Part shown: positions 43,019 through 51,077 of the stretch, one piece after another | How the letters are laid out: the number at the start of each line of letters is the position of its first letter | Position numbering within the stretch: the stretch's first letter is position 1 | Origin: Actinomycetospora sp. NBRC 106378 | GTDB lineage: Bacteria; Actinomycetota; Actinomycetes; Mycobacteriales; Pseudonocardiaceae | DNA: 64,000 nucleotides | Assembly (NCBI RefSeq): GCF_030269685.1 | Contig: NZ_BSTT01000010.1 | Span: 160,927-224,926 of the forward strand | Reading direction: 5' to 3' | The notes under the pieces: model-generated | Database searches by the model: none | The model's input: the letters and a program-made list of their open reading frames with translations, nothing else | Told to the model about the DNA's origin: nothing | Translations under genes and position numbers: made by a program

Positions 43019-44107
43019 CTAGTCGTCCATCGGCACCCCGCCGAACGCCACCAGGCTCACCACGAAGTAGGCGACGTACAGGGCGAGCAGCACGACGCCG
43101 TGCCAGCGCCGCAGCCGGCCCGTCGCCATGAACCCGGCCGCGATCGCCGTCATGACGATGAGGACCGGCAGGTGCCAGGCCAGCACGTCGGCGTCCACCG
43201 CGATCGCCCCGCCGGCGAGCAGGATGATCCCGAGCTTGCCGGTCACCGAGAACACGACGCTGCCGATGACGTTGGCGACCGCGATCTCGGGCGCACCGCG
43301 CCGCTGCGGCTCGGCCGTGAGGAAGATGTCCTCCAGCGACAGCGCGAGCGTGGCGATCGTGACGCCGAAGACGGTGCCGTCGATGCCGAGGGTCTCAATG
43401 ACGCCCTCCGTCGCCTGACCGGCGGCGACGGCGCCGATGACGAGGCCGACCAGGGCGAGGACCGCGAGACCCAGACCGAGGCCGGGGGAGTGCGCACGGG
43501 CCTTGAGGAAGCCCTGGTCGATGCGCAGGTCGGGCGGCAACGTGAAGGACCGGCCGCCGGGCTCCGCCGCCGGGCCCTCGTCGAGGGCGACCGCGCCGCC
43601 GCCCCCGCCGACCCCCGCGCCGACCTTCTCCACCTGCTCGTAGAACTCGGCGTTCCGGAACACCGGCCTGCGGGCCACGTACTCGCGGTAGGCCACGAAG
43701 GCCACGAAGGCGACGAACAGCAGCACCAGCACGATGCCGGCCGCGACCGTGAGGAACCCGGTGAGGGCGAACCCCAGCATCACGACCGGCGCGACGACGA
43801 ACAACGCGAGATAACTGCGCGGCACCTCGATCGTGCACGGGGCGACGATGGCGGAGATCGCGAGCACGACGCCCGTCATCGCCACCGTCGTCCCGATCAC
43901 CGTCCCGAGGGCGACATTGCTGAGGTCCTCGAGATTGAGCACGATCCCGAACGCGAGGTCGTCGAACTCGATGCCCGTGAAGATCACCGCGACGAGGAAC
44001 AGCGAGATCGTCCACCGACTCGCCACACCCACGAGATAACCGATCAACTTCTCGGCGCTGAACACCAGCACCGCGATGCCGATCACGAACAACAAGATCG
44101 ATTCCAT
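43019..44107 (-). CDS. Cation/Ca2+ exchanger-like antiporter (CaCA family)
   Basis: A 362-residue membrane protein with about ten helices in two inverted halves. The acidic alpha-repeat motifs are FTGIEFDDLAFGIVLN in the first half and LALSLEDIFLTAEPQRRGAPEIAVANVIGS in the second, matching Na+/Ca2+ exchangers in position though not in exact residues. A hydrophilic loop of about 50 residues separates the halves. ATG at 44107 follows GGGGAG. It converges on pqqE with 3 bases between the stop codons. A link to metal supply for the quinoprotein is possible but only positional. Confidence 0.78.
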   Translation of the reverse strand: MESILLFVIGIAVLVFSAEKLIGYLVGVASRWTISLFLVAVIFTGIEFDDLAFGIVLNLEDLSNVALGTVIGTTVAMTGVVLAISAIVAPCTIEVPRSYLALFVVAPVVMLGFALTGFLTVAAGIVLVLLFVAFVAFVAYREYVARRPVFRNAEFYEQVEKVGAGVGGGGGAVALDEGPAAEPGGRSFTLPPDLRIDQGFLKARAHSPGLGLGLAVLALVGLVIGAVAAGQATEGVIETLGIDGTVFGVTIATLALSLEDIFLTAEPQRRGAPEIAVANVIGSVVFSVTGKLGIILLAGGAIAVDADVLAWHLPVLIVMTAIAAGFMATGRLRRWHGVVLLALYVAYFVVSLVAFGGVPMDD

Positions 44108-44242
44108 ACCGGTGCTCCCCGCCGAGCTGATCGCCACGATGTCCAGGCCACGATGTGATCGCGGTCGATCGTGATCGGAGTCACGGCGGAAAGCAACGGG
44201 TCGAAGGTCGGGGATCTGATCGGTCCCGAATTCGGTCGTGCG

Positions 44243-47017
44243 CTACCCGGTATTGCGCATGCCGGCCGAGATGCCGTTCACGGTGAGCAGCAGGGCCCGC
44301 TGCAGATCGGGGTCCGGCTCGTCCACGGTGCGGCGCTCGGCCAGGGCGTGCACCTGCAGGTGGTGCAGCGGCTCGAGGTAGCTCTCGCGCACCTCGAGCG
44401 TCTGGCGCAGCAGCGGGTTGTTCGCCAGCAGGCCGTCGCCGGGGGACAGGGCGAGGACCTCACGCAGCGTCAGCGCGTGCTCGGCCTTGATGATCTCGAA
44501 GACGTCCTGCAGCTCCGGGTCGACCAGCTCGGAGACGTAGAAGCCGGCGATCCGCATGTCGGTCTTCGCGAGGGTCATCTCGACGTTGGAGAGCAGGTTG
44601 GCGAAGAACGCCCAGTCCCGCATCTCGTCGATCACGTCGGCGTAGCCGGCCTCCCGGGCCGCCTTGAGGCCGGACCCGAGCCCGAACCAGCCCGGCACGA
44701 TCATCCGCGTCTGGGTCCAGCCGAACACCCACGGGATCGCCCGCAGATCGTCGAGCGAGGCGTCGCCGCCCGCCCCGGGACGCTTGCCGGGGCGGGACCC
44801 GACGTTGAGCATCGACAGCTCGTCCACCGGCGTGGCCTGGGTGAAGAAGTTGGGCAGGCCCTCGTGGCCGACGAGCGTCCCGTAGGCCTCCTGCGCCGCG
44901 TCCGAGATGACGTCCATCGCCTCGTCCCAGCGCTTGAGCTGGTCGGCGGGCACACGACTGGTCTGGTGCATGAGCGTCGCCTCGAGCACCGACGAGAGCA
45001 TGATCTCGAGGTTGTCCTCGGCGAGGCTCGGCAGCGAGTACTTGTCCGAGATGACCTCGCCCTGCTCGGTCACCTTCATCACCGCGTCGACGACGCCGTG
45101 CGGCTGCGCCGCGATCGCCTCGCCGGCGGGGCCGCCGCCGCGCCCGACGGAGCCGCCCCGCCCGTGGAAGAGGCGCAGGCGCACGCCGTGCTTCGACGCG
45201 ACGTCGCGCAGCTGGCGCTGCGCGGTGTGGATCGACCACTGGCTCGTCGTGATCCCGGCGCCCTTGTTGGAGTCCGAGTAGCCCAGCATCATCTCCTGCA
45301 CGTCCCCGCGGGCCGCGACGATCGCGCGGTAGGACGGGTCGGACAGCATCCCGTCGAGCAGGTCGCCGGAGATCTTGAGCTCGGTCGCGGTCTCGAACAG
45401 CGGCACGATGTCGAGCGAGGAGCGCGCCCCGTCGACGGTCAGCTCGATCAGCCCGGCCTCGCGGGCCAGGACGGCCACCGCGAGGACGTCGTCCACGTTC
45501 TGGGCCATCGACATGATGTAGGTGTGCAGGGCCTCCTCGCCGTAGGTCTCCTGCACCTCGCGGATGGTGTCGAAGACCTCGAGGGTCTCCCGGAAGCTGT
45601 CGTCGCCGATGTTCTGCCAGTTGCGGCGCGGGGTCAGCGCCCGCCGCCCGGCCAGCTCGCGCGACAGCACCTCGATGCGTCCGGCGTGGTCGAGCTCGGC
45701 GTACGGCGTCTCGAGCTCGCCGAGCCGGTCGAAGAGGGCCGCCAACGCCGTGTGATGGAACTTGGTGTGCTCGCGGACGTCCATCGACGCGAGGTGCAGC
45801 CCCACCGCGTTCGCCGTGCGCATGACGTCGCGCAGCATCCCGTCGGCGATGCGGTCGCCCTGGTGCGAGCGCAGCGAACGGTCCATCACCTCGAGGTCGT
45901 GGAGGTACTCCGCGGAGCCCAGGTAGTCGCGGCCGGGGACGTGCGGGGCGCCCGAGGCGTAGCGGGCGCGGGTGTTCTCCAGCCGCGCGTACACGTAGGA
46001 GCACTTGAGCCGGTAGGGCTCCTCGGCGTTGAGCCGCACGAACCGGTCGTAGACCTCGGGGAGGTGGCGGCGGTCCTTCGCGAGGCTGCGGCGCAGGTCC
46101 TCGCTGACGCCGACCAGGCGCGTCGACACCGACAGCTCCTGCACCAGCTCCTCGATGAGGCCGAGCTGGATACGGACGCCGCGGTCGGCGTAGATGGTCA
46201 TGACGTCGGTGGTGAGCTCCGCCGTGACGTTCGGGTTGCCGTCCCGGTCGCCGCCGACCCAGACCCCGAGCACGAGCGGGCGGGCCCCCTCGGGCAGGTG
46301 CAGTCCGACCCGGTCGAGCTCCTCGTCGAGCACCGTGAGCACCTGGGGGACGGCGTGCCGGCCGAGCTGCTCGAGGTAGTAGGCGACCGAGCGGGCCTCG
46401 TCGAGCACCGACGGGCGCTCCGGGCGGATCTCGTCGGTCTGCCACATGAGGTCGACGAGGCGCTCGAGCTTCGTCTCGGCGACCTCCTCGGACAGGCCGT
46501 CGCCGAGGATGCCGGCGATCGCCCGCAGCTTGCCGAGCACCGACTGGCGCTGCGCCTCGGTCGGGTGGGCCGTGAAGGTGGGCTTGAGCTCGAGGCGGGA
46601 GAGCGCGGTGGCCACCTCGTCCGGGTCGGCCTCGGTGACCAGCCGCTCGGCGAGCAGGTGGATGGGTCCCTCGCCGCCCTCGTGCACGGCGCGGCGCTCC
46701 GAGGCGCGGTGGGTCTGCTCGGCGACGTTGGCCAGGTGGAAGTACGTCGCGAACGCGCGGGCGAGGACGGCGGCCGTGCCCGGGTCGAGCGAGGCGAGCA
46801 GGTCGCGGATCTCGGTGTCGCCCCGCTCGGGCACCTCGCGGACGAGGTGCCGGACCTTCTCGACGAGCTCGAGCATGTCCTCGCCGTTCTGCCGCGCCAG
46901 GGTCTTCCCGAGCAACGTGGACAGGCGGCGGATGTCGGTGCGCAGCGCGGAGTGCTCCGACTCGGAGGACACGCTGGACTCGGTCGACACGGTGTCGGAA
47001 CGGCGGCCGGTGCTCAT
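44243..47017 (-). CDS. ppc: Phosphoenolpyruvate carboxylase
   Basis: A 924-residue PEP carboxylase forming oxaloacetate from PEP and bicarbonate. Catalytic motifs: FTAHPTEAQRQSV (His), the GYSDSNKGAG loop and FHGRGGSVGRGGGP. Full length ending MRNTG, as expected for the family, where the C-terminal Gly is part of the active site. Start at 47017; GAGGAG lies 13 bases upstream. Confidence 0.96.
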   Translation of the reverse strand: MSTGRRSDTVSTESSVSSESEHSALRTDIRRLSTLLGKTLARQNGEDMLELVEKVRHLVREVPERGDTEIRDLLASLDPGTAAVLARAFATYFHLANVAEQTHRASERRAVHEGGEGPIHLLAERLVTEADPDEVATALSRLELKPTFTAHPTEAQRQSVLGKLRAIAGILGDGLSEEVAETKLERLVDLMWQTDEIRPERPSVLDEARSVAYYLEQLGRHAVPQVLTVLDEELDRVGLHLPEGARPLVLGVWVGGDRDGNPNVTAELTTDVMTIYADRGVRIQLGLIEELVQELSVSTRLVGVSEDLRRSLAKDRRHLPEVYDRFVRLNAEEPYRLKCSYVYARLENTRARYASGAPHVPGRDYLGSAEYLHDLEVMDRSLRSHQGDRIADGMLRDVMRTANAVGLHLASMDVREHTKFHHTALAALFDRLGELETPYAELDHAGRIEVLSRELAGRRALTPRRNWQNIGDDSFRETLEVFDTIREVQETYGEEALHTYIMSMAQNVDDVLAVAVLAREAGLIELTVDGARSSLDIVPLFETATELKISGDLLDGMLSDPSYRAIVAARGDVQEMMLGYSDSNKGAGITTSQWSIHTAQRQLRDVASKHGVRLRLFHGRGGSVGRGGGPAGEAIAAQPHGVVDAVMKVTEQGEVISDKYSLPSLAEDNLEIMLSSVLEATLMHQTSRVPADQLKRWDEAMDVISDAAQEAYGTLVGHEGLPNFFTQATPVDELSMLNVGSRPGKRPGAGGDASLDDLRAIPWVFGWTQTRMIVPGWFGLGSGLKAAREAGYADVIDEMRDWAFFANLLSNVEMTLAKTDMRIAGFYVSELVDPELQDVFEIIKAEHALTLREVLALSPGDGLLANNPLLRQTLEVRESYLEPLHHLQVHALAERRTVDEPDPDLQRALLLTVNGISAGMRNTG

Positions 47018-47197
47018 CTGCGACGCATCTCCTCGCGAACGGGGTCGACGGGGGCCCACGACGCCGGGGGACGTCGGGCATCGTTCCCCGGAAGTCGTCC
47101 GCCGTACACCTTCCCGGCGCAAGGTGGGACGCGATCGGCTCCTCGTCGACCCCGCCCGCGCGCGTCGGCGCCCGCCCGGCTGGGAATGCCGAGGGGT

Positions 47198-48238
47198 GTG
47201 AGCACCACTGCCGGCAACACGAAGGCCTACGCCGACTCCAGCGGTTCGTTCAAGCGCCGCGGACCCCGGTTCACCGACCGCATCGTCGCGAACCCGTCCG
47301 GGCCGGGGGAGTGGCCCGCGGAGCCGGGGCGCTACCGCCTCGTCGTCTCCCTGGCCTGCCCGTGGGCACACCGCTCGGTCATCGTGCGCCGCCTCATGGG
47401 CCTCGAGGACGCGATCTCGCTCGCGATCACCGACCCGCTGCAGGACGACCGCTCGTGGCGGTTCTCCCTCGACGAGGGCGGCGTCGACCCGGTCCTCGGC
47501 TACACCCACCTCGAGCAGGCCTACCTCGCGCGCGATCCGGAGGACGGCACCGAGAACGGCGTCTCGGTCCCCGCGATCGTCGACGTCGCCTCGGGCGCGC
47601 TGGTCACCAACGACTACCCGCAGATCACGATCGACCTCGGGCAGGAGTGGCGCGCCCACCAGCGGGCCGGGGCGCCGGACCTCTACCCCGAGGCCCTGCG
47701 CGACGAGATCGACACCGTGAACGAGGGCGTCTTCCACGACGTGAACAACGGCGTCTACAAGGCCGGGTTCGCCACGAAGCAGACCCGCTACGAGGAGGCC
47801 TACAACGCCCTCTTCGCGCGGCTCGACGAGCTCGACGAACGGCTGGAGAACCAGCGCTACCTGGTGGGCGACCACATCACCGAGGCCGACATCCGGCTGT
47901 TCACCACGCTCGCCCGGTTCGACGCGGTGTACCAGTCGCACTTCAAGTGCAACCGGCAGAAGCTCGCCGAGTTCGGCGCGCTGTGGGCCTACGCCCGCGA
48001 CCTCTACCAGACCCCCGGGTTCGGCGACACGGTCGACTTCGACCACATCAAGCGGCACTACTACATGGTCCAGACGACGATCAACCCGACGCAGGTCGTC
48101 CCGCTCGGCCCGGAGCCGTCGGCCTGGCTGACGCCCCACCACCGCGAGGAGCTCGGCGGGTCCCCGTTCGGCCCGGAGGGCACCGCGCCGGAGCCGCTGG
48201 AGCACCCCCTGCGGCCGTTGGGCCCGATCGACATGTGA
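47198..48238 (+). CDS. Glutathionyl-hydroquinone-reductase-like GST
   Basis: A 346-residue GST of the Xi class (YqjG/ECM4 group). The active-site Cys is in SLACPWAHRSVIV near residue 54, followed by the thioredoxin-fold GLEDAISLAITDPL and the C-terminal helical domain (YLVGDHITEADIRLFTTL). These enzymes reduce glutathionyl-hydroquinones. Most actinobacteria lack glutathione and use mycothiol, so the true thiol is open. GTG at 47198 directly follows GAGGGG; an ATG at 47186 is an alternative. Divergent from ppc. Confidence 0.85.
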   Translation: MSTTAGNTKAYADSSGSFKRRGPRFTDRIVANPSGPGEWPAEPGRYRLVVSLACPWAHRSVIVRRLMGLEDAISLAITDPLQDDRSWRFSLDEGGVDPVLGYTHLEQAYLARDPEDGTENGVSVPAIVDVASGALVTNDYPQITIDLGQEWRAHQRAGAPDLYPEALRDEIDTVNEGVFHDVNNGVYKAGFATKQTRYEEAYNALFARLDELDERLENQRYLVGDHITEADIRLFTTLARFDAVYQSHFKCNRQKLAEFGALWAYARDLYQTPGFGDTVDFDHIKRHYYMVQTTINPTQVVPLGPEPSAWLTPHHREELGGSPFGPEGTAPEPLEHPLRPLGPIDM

Positions 48239-48265
48239 GGCCGCCGCCCCGGGTAGCCCGAGGTC

Positions 48266-50077
48266 GTGAGCACACCGAAGAACGTCGCCGAGCACGTCCT
48301 CGACCGTCTCGCGGCCTGGGGTGTGCACCGCTTCTACGGCTACCCGGGCGACGGGATCGGCGGCATCTTCACCGCGCTGCCGAAGCGCGACGACGCCGAG
48401 TTCGTCCAGGTCCGGCACGAGGAGACCGCCGCCTTCGCCGCCTGCGCGGACGTCAAGTACGGCGGCTCGCCCATCGGGTGCTGCGTCGTGACCAGCGGCC
48501 CCGGGGCGATCCACGCCCTCAACGGCCTCTACGACGCCAAGCTCGACCACCAGCCCGTCGTCGCCCTGCTCGGCCACACCGCGCAGACCGCGCAGGCCGG
48601 CGGCTACTACCAGGAGGTCGACCTCGGCACGCTGTTCTCCGACGTCGGGGGCTACGTCGCCGAGGTGAAGGACCCCTCGCAGGTGCGGCACGTCGTCGAC
48701 CGGGCCTGCCGGTCCGCGCTCGCCGACCGCACCGTCTCCGTCGTCATCCTGCCCAGCGACGTGCTGGAGGCGAAGGCCGTGCCGGAGCCGCCGGACGCGC
48801 ACGGCTACTACCAGACCTCCGCCGTCCCGTCGTCCGACCCGGGCGCCCCGGCCCCGGCGGCGCTCGAGGCCGCGGCCGCGGTGCTCAACGCGGGGGAGAA
48901 GGTCGCGATCCTCGCGGGGGCCGGGGCGCTCGGGGCGTCCACGGAGCTGACCGAGGTCGCCAACCGGCTCGGTGCGGGCCTGTCCACCGCGCTGCTCGGC
49001 AAGGGCGTGATCGACGAGCGCTCGCCCTGGAACACCGGTGCGATCGGCCTGCTCGGGACGACGGCCTCGTGGCACCTCATGCGCGAGTGCGACACGCTGC
49101 TCATCGTCGGCTCGACGATGCCCTACACCGAGTACTACCCGGCGCCCGGCCAGGCGCGGGCGGTGCAGATCGACGTCGACGGGTCCCGCTGCGGCATCCG
49201 CTACGACACCGACGTCAACCTCACCGGTGACGCCGCCACGACCCTGCAGGCCCTGCTCCCGCTGCTCGAGGACAAGACCGACCCGACCTGGCGCGCGCAC
49301 GTGGAGCGCTGGACCGCCTCCTGGCGGGAGTACTCCGAGCAGCGCGCGCACCAGCACACCTCGGCGCTCAACCCCGAGCTCGTGATGCGTGGCCTCGACG
49401 AGCGCCTGCCCGACGACGCCCTCGTCGCGGTCGACTGCGGGACCGCCACCTCCTGGTACGCCCGTGACCTGTCGCTGAAGCCGAGCCAGCGCGGCTCGCT
49501 GTCCGGGACGCTGCTGTCCATGGGCGGCGCCCTGCCGTACGCGATCGCGGCGAAGACCGCCCACCCGGACCGACCCGTCGTCGGGCTGGTGGGCGACGGC
49601 GCCATGCAGATGAACGGGGTCAACGAGCTCATCACCGTGGCCCGCTACTGGCGGACCTGGGCCGACCCCCGGATGGTCTTCCTCGTCCTCTCCAACGACG
49701 ACCTCTCCTACGTGTCGTGGGAGACGCGCGGGATGCTCGGGGAGGCCCCCGACCCGCAGTCGCAGTCGCTGCCGCCGATCCCGTACGCCGAGTGGGCGAA
49801 ACTGCTCGGGCTCGACGGGGTCACCCTCACCGACCGGGAGCACATCGGTGCGGTCTGGGACGCGGCGCTCGCCGCCGACCGGCCCTTCGTCATCGACGCC
49901 AAGGTCGACAAGGACATCCCGCTGGTCCCGCCGCACGTCACGCTCTCCCAGGCGTTCAACACCGCCCGATCGCAGGTCGCGGGCGACCCCGACGCGCTCT
50001 CGATCATCGCCAACGGCGTGAAGGAGACGGTCGGGGCCAAGGCCCGGTCGCTGCTGGGGCTCGCGCCGAAGGACTGA
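48266..50077 (+). CDS. ThDP-dependent enzyme, pyruvate-oxidase/acetolactate-synthase-like
   Basis: A 603-residue three-domain thiamine diphosphate enzyme. The catalytic Glu is in RHEETAAFAA near residue 50, the central domain has SGPGAIHALNG, and the ThDP-Mg site reads GDGAMQMNGVNELITVARY with LSNDDLSY later. It looks closest to PoxB-like pyruvate oxidases of actinobacteria, but the FAD and quinone features are not clear. GTG start 27 bases after the GST gene; a TAGCCC hexamer lies 6 bases before it. Confidence 0.82.
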   Translation: MSTPKNVAEHVLDRLAAWGVHRFYGYPGDGIGGIFTALPKRDDAEFVQVRHEETAAFAACADVKYGGSPIGCCVVTSGPGAIHALNGLYDAKLDHQPVVALLGHTAQTAQAGGYYQEVDLGTLFSDVGGYVAEVKDPSQVRHVVDRACRSALADRTVSVVILPSDVLEAKAVPEPPDAHGYYQTSAVPSSDPGAPAPAALEAAAAVLNAGEKVAILAGAGALGASTELTEVANRLGAGLSTALLGKGVIDERSPWNTGAIGLLGTTASWHLMRECDTLLIVGSTMPYTEYYPAPGQARAVQIDVDGSRCGIRYDTDVNLTGDAATTLQALLPLLEDKTDPTWRAHVERWTASWREYSEQRAHQHTSALNPELVMRGLDERLPDDALVAVDCGTATSWYARDLSLKPSQRGSLSGTLLSMGGALPYAIAAKTAHPDRPVVGLVGDGAMQMNGVNELITVARYWRTWADPRMVFLVLSNDDLSYVSWETRGMLGEAPDPQSQSLPPIPYAEWAKLLGLDGVTLTDREHIGAVWDAALAADRPFVIDAKVDKDIPLVPPHVTLSQAFNTARSQVAGDPDALSIIANGVKETVGAKARSLLGLAPKD

Positions 50078-50087
50078 CCCCGCCCCC

Positions 50088-50093
50088 TACGGT
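50088..50093 (+). promoter_or_regulatory. Candidate -10 box of the FKBP gene (TACGGT)
   Basis: TACGGT followed by GGGAGGC and the ATG. The spacing allows a leaderless or very short leader transcript. Confidence 0.35.
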
Positions 50094-50100
50094 GGGAGGC

Positions 50101-50499
50101 ATGGCAGTCACCGTGGAGAACGCCGACGACCTGACCCGCGCGCCGGGTGCGTCGGTCACCCCCGACACCCTCCCGAACGACCTGGACATCACCGACCTCG
50201 TCGTCGGCGGCGGCGCCGAGGCGACGCACCGCGACACCGTGCAGGTGCAGTACGAGGGCAAGCTGGTGTCGAACTCCACCGAGTTCGACTCCTCGTGGAG
50301 CCGGGGCGGCGCGCCGGTCGAGTTCCCGCTCGGGCAGGTCATCGACGGGTTCAAGCTGGGCATCTCGGGCATGCGCGAGGGCGGTCGCCGGATCCTCGTC
50401 GTGCCCCCGCACCAGGGCTACGGCCCGCAGGGCGCGGGCGGGGTCATCCCGCCGAACGCCCACCTCGTGTTCGTCGTGGACCTCGTCAAGGTCAACTGA
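50101..50499 (+). CDS. FKBP-type peptidyl-prolyl isomerase
   Basis: A 132-residue cytosolic FKBP domain: VQVQYEGKLVSNSTEFDSSWSRGGAPVEFPLGQVIDGFKLGISGMREGGRRILVVPPHQGYG, ending VFVVDLVKV. Most of the aromatic pocket is conserved. ATG after GGGAGG, itself preceded by TACGGT 7 bases upstream. It may be translated from its own short message. Confidence 0.92.
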   Translation: MAVTVENADDLTRAPGASVTPDTLPNDLDITDLVVGGGAEATHRDTVQVQYEGKLVSNSTEFDSSWSRGGAPVEFPLGQVIDGFKLGISGMREGGRRILVVPPHQGYGPQGAGGVIPPNAHLVFVVDLVKVN

Positions 50500-50559
50500 T
50501 CCTCTAGGGTGGCGCGGCGGTGCCGATCGGTACCGCCGCGTACCCCGAGGAGGCCGCTC

Positions 50560-51021
50560 GTGCCGGAGAAAGCACCCGACGTCGTCGTCAGCGAGACCGT
50601 CGCCGCCCCGCCGGAGAAGGTGTGGGAGCTCGTCGGCGACCCCGCCCGCATCGGCGAGATCTCGCCCGAGTGCTACAAGACCCGCTGGCTCGGCGGCGCC
50701 ACCGGTCCGAAGCCCGGCGCCCGCTTCATCGGCTGGAACCGCAAGGGCCTCCTGCGCTGGCCGACGACGAGCACGGTCGCCGAGTACGACCCCGCCCGCC
50801 ACATCAGCTGGGACGTCGACGTCGCCGGCCAGTCCGTCGCGCGCTGGAGCTTCACGCTCGAGCCCGAGGGCGCCGGCACGACGATCACGCAGCGGTGGAT
50901 CGACAAGCGCACCGCGATCGCCTCGCTGGTCGGCAAGGCCCGCACCAGCGACAGCCCCGCACGCAACCGCGAGGGCATGGCCCGCACGCTCGCCACGGTC
51001 AAGGCGCGCGTCGAGGGCTGA
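50560..51021 (+). CDS. SRPBCC (START-like) family protein
   Basis: A 153-residue hydrophobic-pocket protein of the polyketide cyclase/dehydratase type. The opening VVVSETVAAPPEKVWELVGDPARIGEISPE is typical of the group, followed by WLGGATGPKPGARFIGWN and an amphipathic C-terminal helix. GTG at 50560 follows GAGGAGG. Ligand unknown. It lies between FKBP and a LuxR regulator and may be co-transcribed with either. Confidence 0.85.
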   Translation: MPEKAPDVVVSETVAAPPEKVWELVGDPARIGEISPECYKTRWLGGATGPKPGARFIGWNRKGLLRWPTTSTVAEYDPARHISWDVDVAGQSVARWSFTLEPEGAGTTITQRWIDKRTAIASLVGKARTSDSPARNREGMARTLATVKARVEG

Positions 51022-51065
51022 TCCTCCGACCGGGTGACCGGACTGGCGGATCGGGTCCGCCTCGT

Positions 51066-51071
51066 CAGGAT
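51066..51071 (+). promoter_or_regulatory. Candidate leaderless -10 box (CAGGAT)
   Basis: CAGGAT followed by 6 bases and the ATG of the LuxR-type regulator. Confidence 0.3.
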
Positions 51072-51077
51072 CGGTGG

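Noticed and set aside
44171..48238. A plus-strand frame running through ppc into the GST gene
   Set aside because: Only its last part, from 47198, is real (the GST). The rest is antisense of ppc.
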